NCBI RefSeq assembly: GCF_023159225.1
Contig: NC_063169.1
Coordinates: 60,599,934 to 60,663,933, forward strand
Source: Perognathus longimembris pacificus
Taxonomy: Eukaryota; Chordata; Mammalia; Rodentia; Heteromyidae
Direction: 5' to 3'
DNA: 64,000 bases
Shown here: piece by piece, positions 24,790 to 34,929 of the stretch
Layout of the letters: every line of letters starts with the position of its first letter
Numbering within the stretch: the stretch's first letter is position 1
The notes under the pieces: model-generated
Seen by the model: the letters and a program-made list of their open reading frames with translations, nothing else
Told to the model about the DNA's origin: nothing
Database searches by the model: none
Program-made: the position numbers and the translations under genes

Positions 24790-25355
24790 AAGAATTCTGT
24801 TATATCAGGAGATACGGATTAATTTCTGACTCTGTCTTCAGGGTAACAAGAAACATGTTGGAGAACAGACGTATGAATAAAATGCAGTCCCCAAAATGCA
24901 ATTTCTTATATATTCCTGGGCAACATATGAGCAACTTCTCAGGTATCTCCTGAATTTGTGCAGACTACAATGTGCATCAAGTAATAGACTTGGCCCTACA
25001 GCTTGTCGAGTGGTTCAAATAAACTCATTATTTGTTCTCCTGAACAAATTTGATCCAGGCCATAAAAACACTGTATGATATTTAAAGGCCATGTTATGTG
25101 TGAGCTAAAGGAATCATTTTTATGACCATTCCAACAACTGTATGAGAAAGAGACATTTCAATCCAAAGAGGATAAGGAAGAAGGTCCGGATGAAACATTC
25201 TGTAGCATTTTTACTGTGTGTTTACTCATCATTCATTTATTTTTTTTTAACATTTTGAGTTTCTATAATGTGCCAGACCTGTAAGTGATAGGGCAAGGAA
25301 GGTCTGAAACACATTAACAAGATCTCTGAATTAATGTGAAAAGAATCACATACTT
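24790..25355. other. Unannotated sequence
   Basis: No gene or repeat recognised. Confidence 0.5.
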
Positions 25356-25357
25356 GG

Positions 25358-25585
25358 GGCTGCAAGTGGCTCATGCCTGTAATCTTACCTTTTCATGAGG
25401 CTGAGATTTGAGGGTCTAAGTTCAAAACCAGCCCATGTAGGAAAGTCTGTGAGTCTCTTATCTCCAATAAATTACCAAAAAAATGAAAATGGAGCTGTGT
25501 CTCAAGTGGTAGAACGCTCTCCTTGAGCAAAAAAAGCTCATGAACAGCACCTAGGCCTTGAGTTCAAGTCCCAGGACTTCCCCTC
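25358..25585 (+). mobile_element. B1-tRNA composite SINE
   Basis: Head CAAGTGGCTCATGCCTGTAA and TGAGGCTGAGATTTGAGGGT, linker CTCTTATCTCCAATAAATTA, tRNA-like half GAGCTGTGTCTCAAGTGGTA ending TTGAGTTCAAGTCCCAGGAC. The tail region has become C- and A-rich. Confidence 0.82.
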
Positions 25586-25699
25586 ACCGCACTCCCCCCA
25601 CCCCAAACAAAAACAGACACCCACTAAAGAGGTATAATGTTTATGACAGAGTCAGATACCTGCTTTCTAATTTCTGTTGTTATAGAAAGAAAGGGTTGG

Positions 25700-25915
25700 G
25701 GGCTGGGGATATGGCCTAGTGGCAAGAGTGCCTGCCTCATATACATGAGGCCCTGGGTTCGATTCCCCAGCACCACATATACAGAAAATGGCCAGAAGTG
25801 GCGCTGTGGCTCAAGTGGCAGAGTGCTAGCCTTGAGCAAAAAAGAAGCCAGGGACAGTGCTCAGGCCCTGAGTTCACGGCCTGGGACTGGCAAAAAAAAA
25901 AAAAAAAAAAAAAAA
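25700..25915 (+). mobile_element. Dimeric ID-type SINE, young
   Basis: Almost identical in its first 150 bases to the copy at 21179. The A-tail runs directly into a GAAA repeat. Target duplications GAAAGAAAGGGTTGG lie at 25685-25699 and, beyond the microsatellite, at 25962-25976, which shows that the GAAA tract arose between tail and duplication. Confidence 0.95.

Positions 25916-25970
<55 letters not shown>
25916..25970. repeat. (GAAA)n microsatellite
   Basis: About 13 GAAA units bridging the A-tail of the SINE and its right target duplication, which itself begins GAAAGAAAG. Confidence 0.95.
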
Positions 25971-26232
25971 GGTTGGAGAGAACAGAAAGGTGCTGGAAGA
26001 AGCCAGGAGTAATGTCTGCTCCAGATGTCTGACATTGTTTGCCCTGCATGGCCTGTGTGCCCCCTTCTCAGCTAGATGTGAAACTCCTTGCTATCAGGAA
26101 GTAAATATCTCACTACTCAGGGACCTATGAATTTTCTACAATTATTCTGATTTTTCCCAAAATGTAATCACAAAAAACATGCCACAAATTCCAGTAAGTT
26201 AGTGTCCAAAGACTATTTTCTTTATCGTCTGA

Positions 26233-26759
26233 TGTTGGGGATTTATCTTGGCCTTAAGGGGGGAAGGGCGATAAGAGCGCTCCTGAGATGCCGCCCTTCC
26301 CTCAGCCCTGGGGCAGTGTGGAAGTGAGCCACACCTATCTCCCTCTGGGTCCGGAACCAGAAGGGATAGCTTTGAGACCATCCCCCACCTTACGCCAGCA
26401 AGCACGTGTGCTCCCCTTTTCTTGGGCTTTGCCCAGAGGGCGGTACTATGGGAAGTGACGTTAGCCCATGAGGGAGGTCCTTGGGAGCTGCTCTTGGATG
26501 GACAAGCTCGCCAGCCTATCGCCAGCTCCTGCTCAATCCTCGTCATCACTACTATATTACTGTGAGCCATTCCCAAATAAACCGGATTGCTCTCCGAAGC
26601 GTCTCCAAGATCTGTCTGTGCCTGGCTTCCTTGGTGCGTAAGGAGGGAGGAAAAGGGGATCTCATCGGCCGCGTGCACTTTAGGCTTGCCCATGTCCCTT
26701 TGCTCCACCTTGGCCTCCGGCGGGTCGGGCGCCCAGGAGAGATGGTGAAAAGGGCAGCA
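26233..26759 (+). mobile_element. LTR-like segment, sense
   Basis: Could be a solo LTR: starts TGTTGGGG, ends GGGCAGCA, and is bracketed by a 4-bp repeat CTGA (26229-26232 and 26760-26763). It has a weak TATA-like ACTATATTAC near 26549, a poly(A) signal in CCAAATAAACCGG at about 26573, then a GT-rich U5-like stretch. A CRE-like TGACGT lies near 26457. No gag or pol sequence is seen, and a 4-bp repeat can arise by chance. A 240-codon minus-strand open frame crosses it but shows no known domain. Confidence 0.4.
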
Positions 26760-26929
26760 CTGATAAGGGAGTAAGCTTAGCATCCCCGCACCAGGGGAGG
26801 TAAATATAGCCTGGCAGTCTTCTACCCCAAAGAACCTAAAATCCTTTCCTATTTTGGCTTGGAATATTTGACCTTGAAGGCAGAGCATTAGAGTCAGTAT
26901 GGAACACCTCGCGGACACCATTACAGGGG

Positions 26930-27566
26930 CCTTGCATCTTTTTCCTCCCTACTAATTAAAGAATTATGAGGTAGGAAAAGTAGGAGCAGAGGCGAAGTTT
27001 ATTTGGACGTGAGCATTAGGGAGGCTGAGGAACACCTCTTAGCCTCTGGCAGATTGGTAAAGTCCCCACCTAGGACCCCCCCAGGCTGGGAAGGCCACCT
27101 GATGTCATTTGTGATCTTGTTACCCTATTTTCTGGGCAAGGAGCAGGAGGGGAGGAGGGAGTGGAGAGTAGACACTCCGTGTAAGAGTGAAAAAGAGGCC
27201 TTGAAATTCTTAAGCCTGTTGTAGGCTTGTAGGACCCCTCTTTTATAGCCTTTCTGGACGCGGGTCAGCTGATCTGGCATCTGGTTGGGTCATTTCCTAC
27301 CTCACCAAAAAGAGGGGCACCTGTCCCTTGTGGGTCTGCTCCAGGGCTGTTATGTAGGCCCCCTCCCGCCCCCATCCTCAGGAAGAGGAAGGGGCATTGT
27401 CACCCCTGGACAACTGTCTCGACTCCCCAAGGTCTTAAGAGAAGAAGTGATCTCCATGGCTGTCTCCAATCCCCAGGGTCCCCAAGAGGAAAACGGGGTG
27501 CTTCTCTCCTGGGTCACATCTCTCCCAATCTAACTAATCTTATCCTTTTTTGCCTCTCCCTCACAG
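26930..27566 (-). mobile_element. LTR-like segment, antisense
   Basis: Read on the minus strand it starts TGTGAGGGAG at 27566, has a TATA box (GCTATAAAAGAG, about 27240), a C/T-rich leader, and a poly(A) signal CCAAATAAACTTCG near 27000. That is the normal U3-R-U5 order and spacing of a retroviral LTR. The 3' edge is unclear. The sequence past it contains TGGTGTCCGCGAGG, a possible but unconvincing primer-binding site. Not matched to a named family. Confidence 0.5.
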
Positions 27567-27579
27567 TAAGTTTATGACG

Positions 27580-29722
27580 ATTCATTTACAAAAATACTAG
27601 TCTAAGGTAACTTTTGAAAATGTGAACAGACTTTAAAAATGACAGCAATTTGGGGGGCCATTTGGGATACTTTTCTAGCATTACATGCATTTGCTTTTAT
27701 TTTGGACTCATTGGCCAATTTTCAAAGCAATTTGAGTTCACTTTGTGTGTGTGAGAGAGAGAGAATGTCTCGAAGCAAATAGTCTGCCAAGGACTTTAGG
27801 ACACAAGATAAGTGACACCCCATCATTTCTCTCCTACTAAACACCCTTTATGAATCCATGTGAAAGAACGTGTTGTTCAATGCCAGGCTGCTGAGTCCAC
27901 AGACCTCTCTGCTCCCACCCCTTCCTCTACTGTGGCTTCCATTTCTCCCTCATCCCTTTTCCTGTTGAGCTGACTGTCCTCTCATTCTGTTGTGTAAGTA
28001 GTTCTGCTCTAGAGTTTGAATATCAAGGATTAAGCTTTTGAGAGAATGAAATTGTGAACCTTCTATATCATCCTTCCCATTGCCATTCTCATTTTCATTT
28101 TCATGCTTAAATTTTAGATCATCAAAATAAAAACATAAAATAACGCTTTAGCATATTTGTACTTTCCCTTTAGATTGTCTTGTGGTTGGTGTCAATGAAG
28201 TCACTCTGTGACAGAAAGAAAAAAAATTAACTTCCCTTCAAGTAGCCTAGAATAAGAATATGCTATAAATAATGCTCTGATTTGACTAAGTCAATGTTGG
28301 TGGTGTGGTGGAAAAAATTTTAAATCGAGAACCAGAAGCTTTGTTTAGACACAATAACCTTTTATATTTCTTAGAACCTCAGATAATAAGAATGTTAGTG
28401 AAATATATATTATTATTTATATATTAAATAGCATATAAATTTATATAATAAATATGCATAAAATATATGTAAATATATATGTGAGGGAAATAACAAATGG
28501 ATTACAAAGCAGGCTCAGGTGTAGTCTGGAAGCCTAAGAAGAAAAACAGTTTAGAAATTAGAAGATGATTGAAAATCTAACTGTTTTCTCCCAACCACCT
28601 CTTGTGACTCTTAGACAACCCCTTGTTACTTCAGCAACTCAGCTCCCTCCCTGCATATCTTTGATTCTGCTTGGCCCATAAAATTTCTTCCTTGGACTGG
28701 AATGTACTTACAGAATCTGTTTGCTCACAGGGAAGGTCATGTAAATTGCCCTCTTCTATTTCTGTATTTCCTTCAGCATCAGCCTTTGTTATCAACTGGA
28801 AGAGCACATTCCTTGTATTTTGTACTCACACTCTCCAGGAAGGTAATCGGATCTTAGCCACCATCATTTCTATTTGGCAAAGCTCTTGTGTCAGACCATC
28901 ATTGGGTGCTACGAGCCAACAAGTGGACCTCTCATCCTTAAGTTACTCTCTCAACATGAAGGAGGCCTAAAGTGTTGCTGCTGGTAGAAGGCAATCACTT
29001 GGTAATTTTCTATGGTGTGTTACATTCAAGAACCCATCTACTGCTACTCACAATCATAGGTGGGGACTTGGCTTTCTTCTCCGGTCTTTCCCCAAAGCTC
29101 CCATTTCTACATCGACATGGGAAAAAGTGGGATCACATTCTGCTTAATCCTTTCCAACTATAAGATTCTACTAGTCTGTACAACACTTAGAGATGAAGAC
29201 TCCTTTGGTTTGATTCTTTTCTGTTGTGTTATCAACCATGTGAGACATGGTTCAAGATACTGATAAGCAGCAACAGATGAGATAGGATAAATGTAACAAG
29301 ATTCTGAGAGGAATAAAGTTTTACCTCAGATGGGACAAATAAAATAATTTTCAGGAAAGAGCTACACAGATGTGCTTGGAAATATTTAGCAAATAAAAAT
29401 GGGAGGTCATATCATGCCAAGACTAACAACAGGGATATAAGCTATTGCCATGCCTAAGTTGAAGGATATCGAAGGGTTCCTGGAAAGGTGAGAAGTAGAG
29501 ATGCTATTGAACAACAGGAAGGTAACAGAGGTGTCTCCTTCTTCTCTCCCAGACCAGTCTCCTACCAGGGCTCACCATGGCCAACCCCAACTAGAAATAT
29601 GAGCAGAAAAGAGGAGGTGAGGTACATACACCTCAGCCTGTGGAGCCACAGTGAAGAGTGGAGAATTGCAGAAAATGGATAGAAGGGAATCGAATGGGAA
29701 CACGGGTCATTCGGTTCCTATC
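27580..29722. other. Unannotated AT-rich sequence
   Basis: Contains a short GTGTGTGA/GAGA patch (27744-27764) and an AT-rich low-complexity stretch (about 28403-28480). Faint MIR- or L2-like wording at 28310-28380 and 28590-28760 is too weak to call. Confidence 0.45.
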
Positions 29723-29735
29723 ATGATGGGGGCAA

Positions 29736-29942
29736 GGGCTGGGGATATAGCTTAGTGGCAAGAGCACTTGCCTTGTATACATGAAACCCTGGGTTCGATT
29801 CCCCAGCACCACATATACAGAAAATGGCCAGAAGTGGTGCTGTGACTCAAGTGGCAGAGTGCTAGCCTTGAGCAAAAAGAAGCCAAGGGACAGTGCTCAG
29901 GCTCTGAGTCCAAGACCCAGGACTGGCAAAAAAAAAAAAAAA
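29736..29942 (+). mobile_element. Dimeric ID-type SINE, very young
   Basis: Complete dimer (head GGGCTGGGGATATAGCTTAG; second half GTGACTCAAGTGGCAGAGTG; end GGACTGGC plus A-tail). It has a perfect 13-bp target duplication ATGATGGGGGCAA at 29723-29735 and 29943-29955. The unmutated duplication indicates recent insertion. Confidence 0.96.
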
Positions 29943-29956
29943 ATGATGGGGGCAAA

Positions 29957-30365
29957 TATTTTTTAAGTTAAACTAAAAGAGCATAATATACCACAAACAT
30001 AAATGTGGATGAAAATAAACACACTACAGGAAAAGAAGTGAGAACAGAAAGGCAGAAAATGATTTTCCAGAAAGGGGAGTTTGATAGATTTTTTGAAGTA
30101 TGTGATGGCAATGTTGTATTAATTTAATAAGCTGAACGTATAAATGCCTCATTTCATTTATTTTTGTGTCTTGGAAATGATAGGGGAGTGTTTATAAAAT
30201 ATGCAAGTTTGTGACAATAAAAAGCAAAGCACCCACAAACTACTGCTGACTTTGAAAAACTAAATATTTTGAATAGTTTATATTCCTTTCTCATGTTGTA
30301 TCAGGAGCACTAGTGGGCTTGCATTTAAATTTTTTATCTCAATCATTTTATCTTATTTTTAGTTA
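29957..30365. other. Unannotated AT-rich sequence
   Basis: Nothing recognised. Confidence 0.5.
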
Positions 30366-30656
30366 TTCTTTTTCCCTTCCTTCCTCCCACACTTCCTTTC
30401 TTCTTTCCTTCCTTCCTTCCTTCCTTTCTTCCTTCCTTCCTTCCTTCCTTCCTTCCTTTCTTCCTTCCTTCCTTCCTTCCTTCCTTCCTTTCTTTCTCCC
30501 TTTCTTTCTTTCTTTTTTCCTTCCTTTCTTCCTTCCTTCCTTCCTTCCTTCCTTCCTTCCTTCCTTCCTTTTTCTTTCTCCCTTTCTTTCTTTCTTTTTT
30601 CCTTCCTTCCTTCCTTTCTTTCTTTCTTTTTTTTTCTTTTTTCCTTCTTTCTTTTT
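30366..30656. repeat. (CCTT)n/(CTTT)n polypyrimidine tract
   Basis: From 30392 to 30656 every base on this strand is C or T, 265 nt without interruption. A motif with CTTTCTCCC appears twice, about 82 bases apart (30489 and 30571), showing internal duplication. It lies at the tail end of the antisense SINE remnant that follows, so it may derive from that tail. The 160-residue F/L/S/P open frame across it is a product of the repeat. Confidence 0.95.
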
Positions 30657-30925
30657 AGTACAACTGAAGTTTGAAATCAGAGTCTTAAACTTACTCTACC
30701 AATGGGGCCACTTCCTCCACTTCCTATTTTGGTTATGTTTGGGATATAGTCTTATTTTTATCTTGGATGTCTTGCACTGCTTTCCTCTAATTTAGCTTTA
30801 TTTGTTAAGATCGAAGTTCATGAACATTTTTGCCTGGACTGGCATTAAACCTCAACACCCAACTCCTGCCTCATAGAGTATATTCTCCCAATTTCTACCT
30901 CCCCTTTGATGTTATGATTACTAGC
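30657..30925 (-). mobile_element. Decayed B1-tRNA composite SINE, antisense
   Basis: Weak but ordered matches: GAAATCAGAGTCTTAAACTT and ACTCTACCAATGGGGCCAC (tRNA-like half), GCCTGGACTGGCATTAAACC (linker to head), ATTACTAGCACCCAGGTAGT (B1 start reversed). Confidence 0.45.
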
Positions 30926-31076
30926 ACCCAGGTAGTATTGCTTAGTTTTGAAAAACTATAAACTTGTATATCATTTGTCATTTTTCATTCACTATAGAAC
31001 TCCTTTCTGGGTTATTCAAAGTTATGACTTCAATTTCCAGATGAATAATATTTTTAATATATATACTTTCTTGATT

Positions 31077-31156
31077 TTTTTTTTTTTTGGCCAGTCCTGG
31101 GGCTTGGACTCAGGGCCTGAACACTGTCCCTGGCTTCTTTTTGCTCAAGGCTACTA
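31077..31156 (-). mobile_element. Dimeric SINE right half, antisense, 5' truncated
   Basis: T-tail, then GCCAGTCCTGGGGCTTGGAC and GGCTTCTTTTTGCTCAAGGC. This is the reverse complement of the second SINE half. The match stops after CTACT, so the ID-like half was never copied. Confidence 0.9.
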
Positions 31157-31159
31157 TTA

Positions 31160-32598
31160 AATGAAATATTATTTATGAACACTGATCCATTGGTCTTTTT
31201 AGCCTACTTTTTCCACTGATAAATTGTATCTATATGTACACATTGTCTGACACTTTTTCACACTTGGCTTATGGACATAACTATGATTTCCAAAAGGAAT
31301 TTATTTGAGAAACTTTTCTACTCTTTGGTAAAAAAAATTATATCTTCAAGGCTACATTTCTAAATAATATTACTAAAACATTCCATATATTTGCCGGTTC
31401 AATGATCAACCATACAAATCAATGTAAAGTCGCTCACTATGGTGCAGGAGATTTTTGTTGTTTGTTCCTGAAATTTTGGCCACATTTTGCTTCTAATATA
31501 TTTAATCTCTTATATATTCTTACAGGGTATAAGTTTCATCCAAAATATGTTCTATGTTGTCTGATACTATTCCATTGTCTGTATCTGTGTGAAATTGATA
31601 ATTTTGTAGATGAAAAATTGGCAAGTTCCTGAAGTTCATTGTAGAAGCTTTAACCAGTTATCTCTTTGCTCTCTTTGCTTTTTTTAGTAGATTAAGTTCT
31701 ATAAATAGACATTGCTTTGTATTTTCAAAGTATATACTCAGATAGTCTCTTCGTGTTTACAATACTTTCTGATATATCATTTCTACTTTAGGCAAAATAC
31801 ATTTAACTGGTTACATTAGAGAACAAAATGTATGAATTAGGCATCTCATGGGGGCCAGTAGGTGTTTAGACAGTTCCCTAAAAGCAGACAGGTCCCTAAA
31901 AGCAGTGTGGAATTTTACAGGCATATACAGAAAGATAACAAAGATAGAACTCAATATGGAAAATCACTAGTTAGAAGTTTAGTGGCAGTTTCTGACTGAT
32001 GAAGTCAGTAACCTCCCAAATAGATCATTTTTTTAGTAGTTATTACTTTTTTAATCATGAAGAGGTTTTATTTTCCAAGTTATTATTTCATAAGCAATAT
32101 GGTATAACCAGTATTTGCATAGCATTAAGTTTTCTTGTTTATTTTTTACTTCAGCGGTTGTACAAAGTGGTTTCAATTCAAAATATCAATTAATAAATAT
32201 AAGGTGTCTTAATGTCATCCCTTCCACCATATCTGTCTATCTCAGCCCTACTCATTCTAGTTACCCTTGAAAGATTCCATGTTGACACGTATTCACTGGC
32301 AATGACCATATTCATCCATCATTTTTCCCTTCCATTGGTCTGCCCTTTCCTTGAGTCACAACTCCTTCCAACAAAACATGTTTCAGCTTCCTGTTCTACA
32401 TTTTCTTAAGCTGTAAGTTAGTTGTTCAAAGGAGTTGCACATTGTACTACTCTCCTGTGAATACCATACTTTAGTCACTGTGTTTGTGTATAATGCATAT
32501 GTCTCCGTATATGCTTTTATGCATGTCATGATGCTCCCCTTTATTCAAATGAGGGACCTACGACTTTCGGCCATTCAGTTAAATGAAGAATGCAAGGT
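31160..32598. other. Unannotated AT-rich sequence
   Basis: No gene or repeat recognised. Confidence 0.5.
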
Positions 32599-32626
32599 TG
32601 GGCTGGGAATCTGGAGGGCTGGGAAT

Positions 32627-33306
32627 CCGTCCATCCGTCCGTCCATCATCACATGTCCGTCTGTCACATGACCGTCCGTAGCATGACCGTCTGTCTGTCA
32701 CATGTCCGTCTATCACATGTCCCTCCATCACATGTTCATCGTCACATGTCCATCCATCTGTCACGTGTCCGTCTGCCACAGGTCCATCCATCAGTCACAT
32801 GTCTGCCTGTCACATGTCCGTCCATCCATCACATGTCTGTCCTTTCATCACATGTCCATCCATCACATGTCTGTACAATCGTCACATGTCCGTCTGTCAC
32901 ATGTCAGGCCCCCAAATGTCTGTCTGCCCATCACATGCCCATCTGTCACATGTTGGTCACATGTCAGTCAAATTCTGATACATGTTTGTCACGTGTCCAT
33001 CACATGTCCATCACATTCTAGTAACCTGTCCGTCACATGTCGGTCACATGTCTGTCGCATGTCCAACTCATGTTGGTTGCATGTCCATTGCATGTCTGTC
33101 ACATGTCCATCCATCCTTCCATCATATGTCCATCCATCACATGTCCATCTGTCACATGTCTGTTCATCACATGCCCGTCCATCACATGTCTGTCTGTTTG
33201 TCACATGTCTGTCTATGCATCACATGTTCATCCATCACATGTCTGTTTGTCACATGTCCATCCACCTGTCACATGTCTGTCCGTCTGTCTGTCACATGTT
33301 TGTTTG
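32627..33306 (+). repeat. CACATGTCC minisatellite, long arm
   Basis: About 680 bp of tandem units built on a CACATGTCC core plus a variable spacer of ATC/CATC or GTC/TGTC words, so units are mostly 11 or 15 nt with longer variants. The middle (about 32945-33100) uses the short unit. The outer parts use units with extra CCAT or CTGT steps, a sign of tetranucleotide slippage inside the unit. All three forward frames are open over long distances (up to about 200 codons of His/Met/Ser/Cys/Val) only because the unit contains few stops. Confidence 0.95.
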
Positions 33307-33307
33307 A

Positions 33308-33668
33308 TGGTTTTGTTTAGTTTTGTTTCTCTTGTATCCCCTTCCTGTGGTTGTCCCTGCACTATCACTGTATCTCATCTGAGCACCCTGGATACTGTAT
33401 ATACAGTATTAGAACTAGGGAAGGGAAAGGGAATACCAAAATCGAGAGACAACGGATAAAAAGACAAACAACTCCAAAAGCAATACTTATAAAAACCATT
33501 TGGTGTAAACCAACTGAACAACTCATAGGAGGAGAGGGAATGGGGGAGGGGGAAGGGGGGAAACAAGGGAGGAGGTAACAAATTGTACAAGAAATGTACC
33601 CACTGCCTTACATATGAAACCATAACCCCTCTGTACATCACTTTAACAATAAACAATTATCCAGGGGG
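33308..33668 (+). mobile_element. L1 3' UTR, truncated
   Basis: Matches the 3' UTR at 23635-23960 closely: CCTTCCTGTGGTTGTCCCTG, CAAAATCGAGAGACAACGG, AACAACTCCAAAAGCAATAC, the G/A-rich tract at 33528-33575, ACATCACTTTAACAATAAAC. Inserted directly against the minisatellite end. Confidence 0.92.
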
Positions 33669-33691
33669 AAAATAAATAAATAAATGTAAAC

Positions 33692-33693
<2 letters not shown>

Positions 33694-33724
<31 letters not shown>
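33694..33724. repeat. (CA)n microsatellite
   Basis: About 30 bases of CA following an AAAT-rich L1 tail. Confidence 0.93.
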
Positions 33725-33726
<2 letters not shown>

Positions 33727-34108
33727 GAACAAAACATAAAATTACCAGGAATGTCACTCTTAGGCATTTATCCAAAGGATTACAAGTCCAGATAAAGTAG
33801 AGCCACTTGCACACCCATGTTAATTGCTGTTCAAGTCACCCTAGCCACATTATATAAACAACTTGGTTGCCCTACAATGGATAAATCAGGCACATGCGTG
33901 CGTGCATGCACACACACACACACACACACAGTAATATATTTTTATTCTCCCACCAGGGAGGTATTATGTTATTTGCAGGTAAATGGATGGATTTGAAAAA
34001 AAAAAAACCTGTCAAGTGAAGTGAGTTAGGCTCAGAGAAACAGAGATACATGTTTTCTCTCACATAGGGAGTTTAGATTTAAATTAAAAGCATATGTGAA
34101 AACATATC
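33725..34108 (+). mobile_element. L1 ORF2 3' end, diverged
   Basis: TCTTAGGCATTTATCCAAAG, TACAAGTCCAGATAAAGTAG, AATGGATAAATCAGGC and AAGTGAAGTGAGTTAGGCTC follow the last coding part of L1 ORF2, as at 23170-23460. It contains an internal (GTGC)/(CA)n at 33896-33930. It is a different, older copy than the 3' UTR before it. Confidence 0.8.
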
Positions 34109-34111
34109 CAG

Positions 34112-34372
34112 ATGACCGACATGTGACTGACATATGATGGACATGCAATGGTCACACAATGGACATGCAATGATCATGCAACAGACATGTGACTGACATG
34201 TGACTGGCATATGATTGACATTTGATCAACATGTGACAGACAGACATTTTACAGACAGGCAGAGAGACATGTGACTGATGGACATGTGACAGATGGACGG
34301 ACATGTGATGGGCGGACATGTGACGGACAGAAGGATGAACATGTGATGGACAGACATGTGACAGACATTTCA
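34112..34372 (-). repeat. CACATGTCC minisatellite, inverted short arm
   Basis: About 260 bp of GGACATGTGA-type units, the reverse complement of the array at 32627-33306. Read on the minus strand, long units with CCATC/CTGTC spacers come first, then short units with GTTGCATG/CCATTGCATG variants. The forward array shows the same order, including the GTTGCATGTCCATTGCATG variant near 33075-33093. This suggests an inverted duplicate of part of that array rather than an unrelated repeat. Confidence 0.93.
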
Positions 34373-34387
34373 TTTGTAGTTGCCTTT

Positions 34388-34600
34388 TTAACCAGTGTTG
34401 CTACTGGAGCTAGATCCCAGGACCTCACTTGTCTCTCTGCTCTGAGCTAGTGCTGTGCCACATGAACCACACCTTCATTTCTGGCTTTTGGATGATTAAT
34501 TGGAGATCAGAGTTTCTCAGCTCTGGGCTATTTCTGGACTGAGATTCTCAAATCTTAGCCTTCTGGGTAGCTAGGATAATAGGCAAGACCTACCAATCCA
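34388..34600 (-). mobile_element. B1-tRNA composite SINE, antisense, diverged
   Basis: GAGCTAGATCCCAGGACCTC (tRNA-like half), TTAATTGGAGATCAGAGTTT (linker), CTTAGCCTTCTGGGTAGCTA (B1-like head). Confidence 0.72.
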
Positions 34601-34621
34601 CAGGAAAAAAATAACCTTCTG

Positions 34622-34836
34622 ATGGGCATCAGTGGCTCACACCTGTAATGGGAGCGACTCAGGAAGCTAAGATCTGAGGATCGTGGTTCAAAGCCACCCT
34701 GGGAAGCAAAGTCCTTAACTCCAATATACTACCAAAAAACCAGAAGTGGGGCTGTGGTACTAGTTATAGAGCATTTGCCTTGAGCATGAAAGCTCTAGGA
34801 CAGCACCCAGGCCCTGAGTACAAGCCCCAGCCCCAG
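34622..34836 (+). mobile_element. B1-tRNA composite SINE
   Basis: GGCATCAGTGGCTCACACCT, AAGCTAAGATCTGAGGATCG, TCCAATATACTACCAAAAAA, then GGGGCTGTGGTACTAGTTAT and CCTGAGTACAAGCCCCAGCC. It stands back-to-back with the antisense SINE just upstream. Confidence 0.85.
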
Positions 34837-34886
34837 TGCACACGTGTGTGTGTGTGTGCACATGCACACGCACACACACATATATA
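34837..34886. repeat. (CA)n/(TG)n compound microsatellite
   Basis: CACACGTG, a TG run, then CACACACA. It begins exactly at the SINE 3' end. Confidence 0.9.
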
Positions 34887-34929
34887 ATCTTTTAAATTGA
34901 TTTTTTGTGTGTTTTCCTTGAAGGTTTTT

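Larger units (their letters stand above)
26190..27575. other. CpG-rich block holding two LTR-like segments
   Basis: About 1.35 kb that stands out by GC and CpG content against an AT-rich background, densest at 26250-26930. The outer flanks share a short direct repeat, GTAAGTT (around 26192 and 27567), which could be a target duplication. Contents are given in the two LTR entries. A CpG-island promoter of a non-coding transcript is the main alternative. No exon was recognised. Confidence 0.6.

Noticed and set aside
25637..26130. Open frames of 110-131 codons across the SINE and GAAA tract
   Set aside because: SINE sequence plus Lys/Glu/Arg encoded by GAAA. Not a gene.
26199..26921. 240-codon minus-strand open frame in the CpG-rich block
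   Set aside because: Longest frame in the window, but no recognised domain. It crosses an LTR-like poly(A) region, and GC-rich DNA has fewer stops by chance. It should be searched, but is not called a gene.
30313..30795. 160-codon Phe/Leu/Ser/Pro frame
   Set aside because: Translation of the polypyrimidine tract.
32596..32626. Another truncated SINE head (GGGCTGGGAATCTGG) before the minisatellite
   Set aside because: Only about 15 bases match and no target repeat is seen.
32627..33306. CRISPR-like array or p53-site cluster
   Set aside because: Units are direct, with no unique spacers, and the host is a mammal. The CACATGTCC core lacks the purine triplet needed upstream of CATG for a p53 half-site.
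32590..33459. Overlapping open frames of 112-201 codons rich in His, Met, Ser, Cys
   Set aside because: They exist in all three forward frames of the minisatellite because its unit contains few stops. Composition is purely repetitive and no domain is visible.
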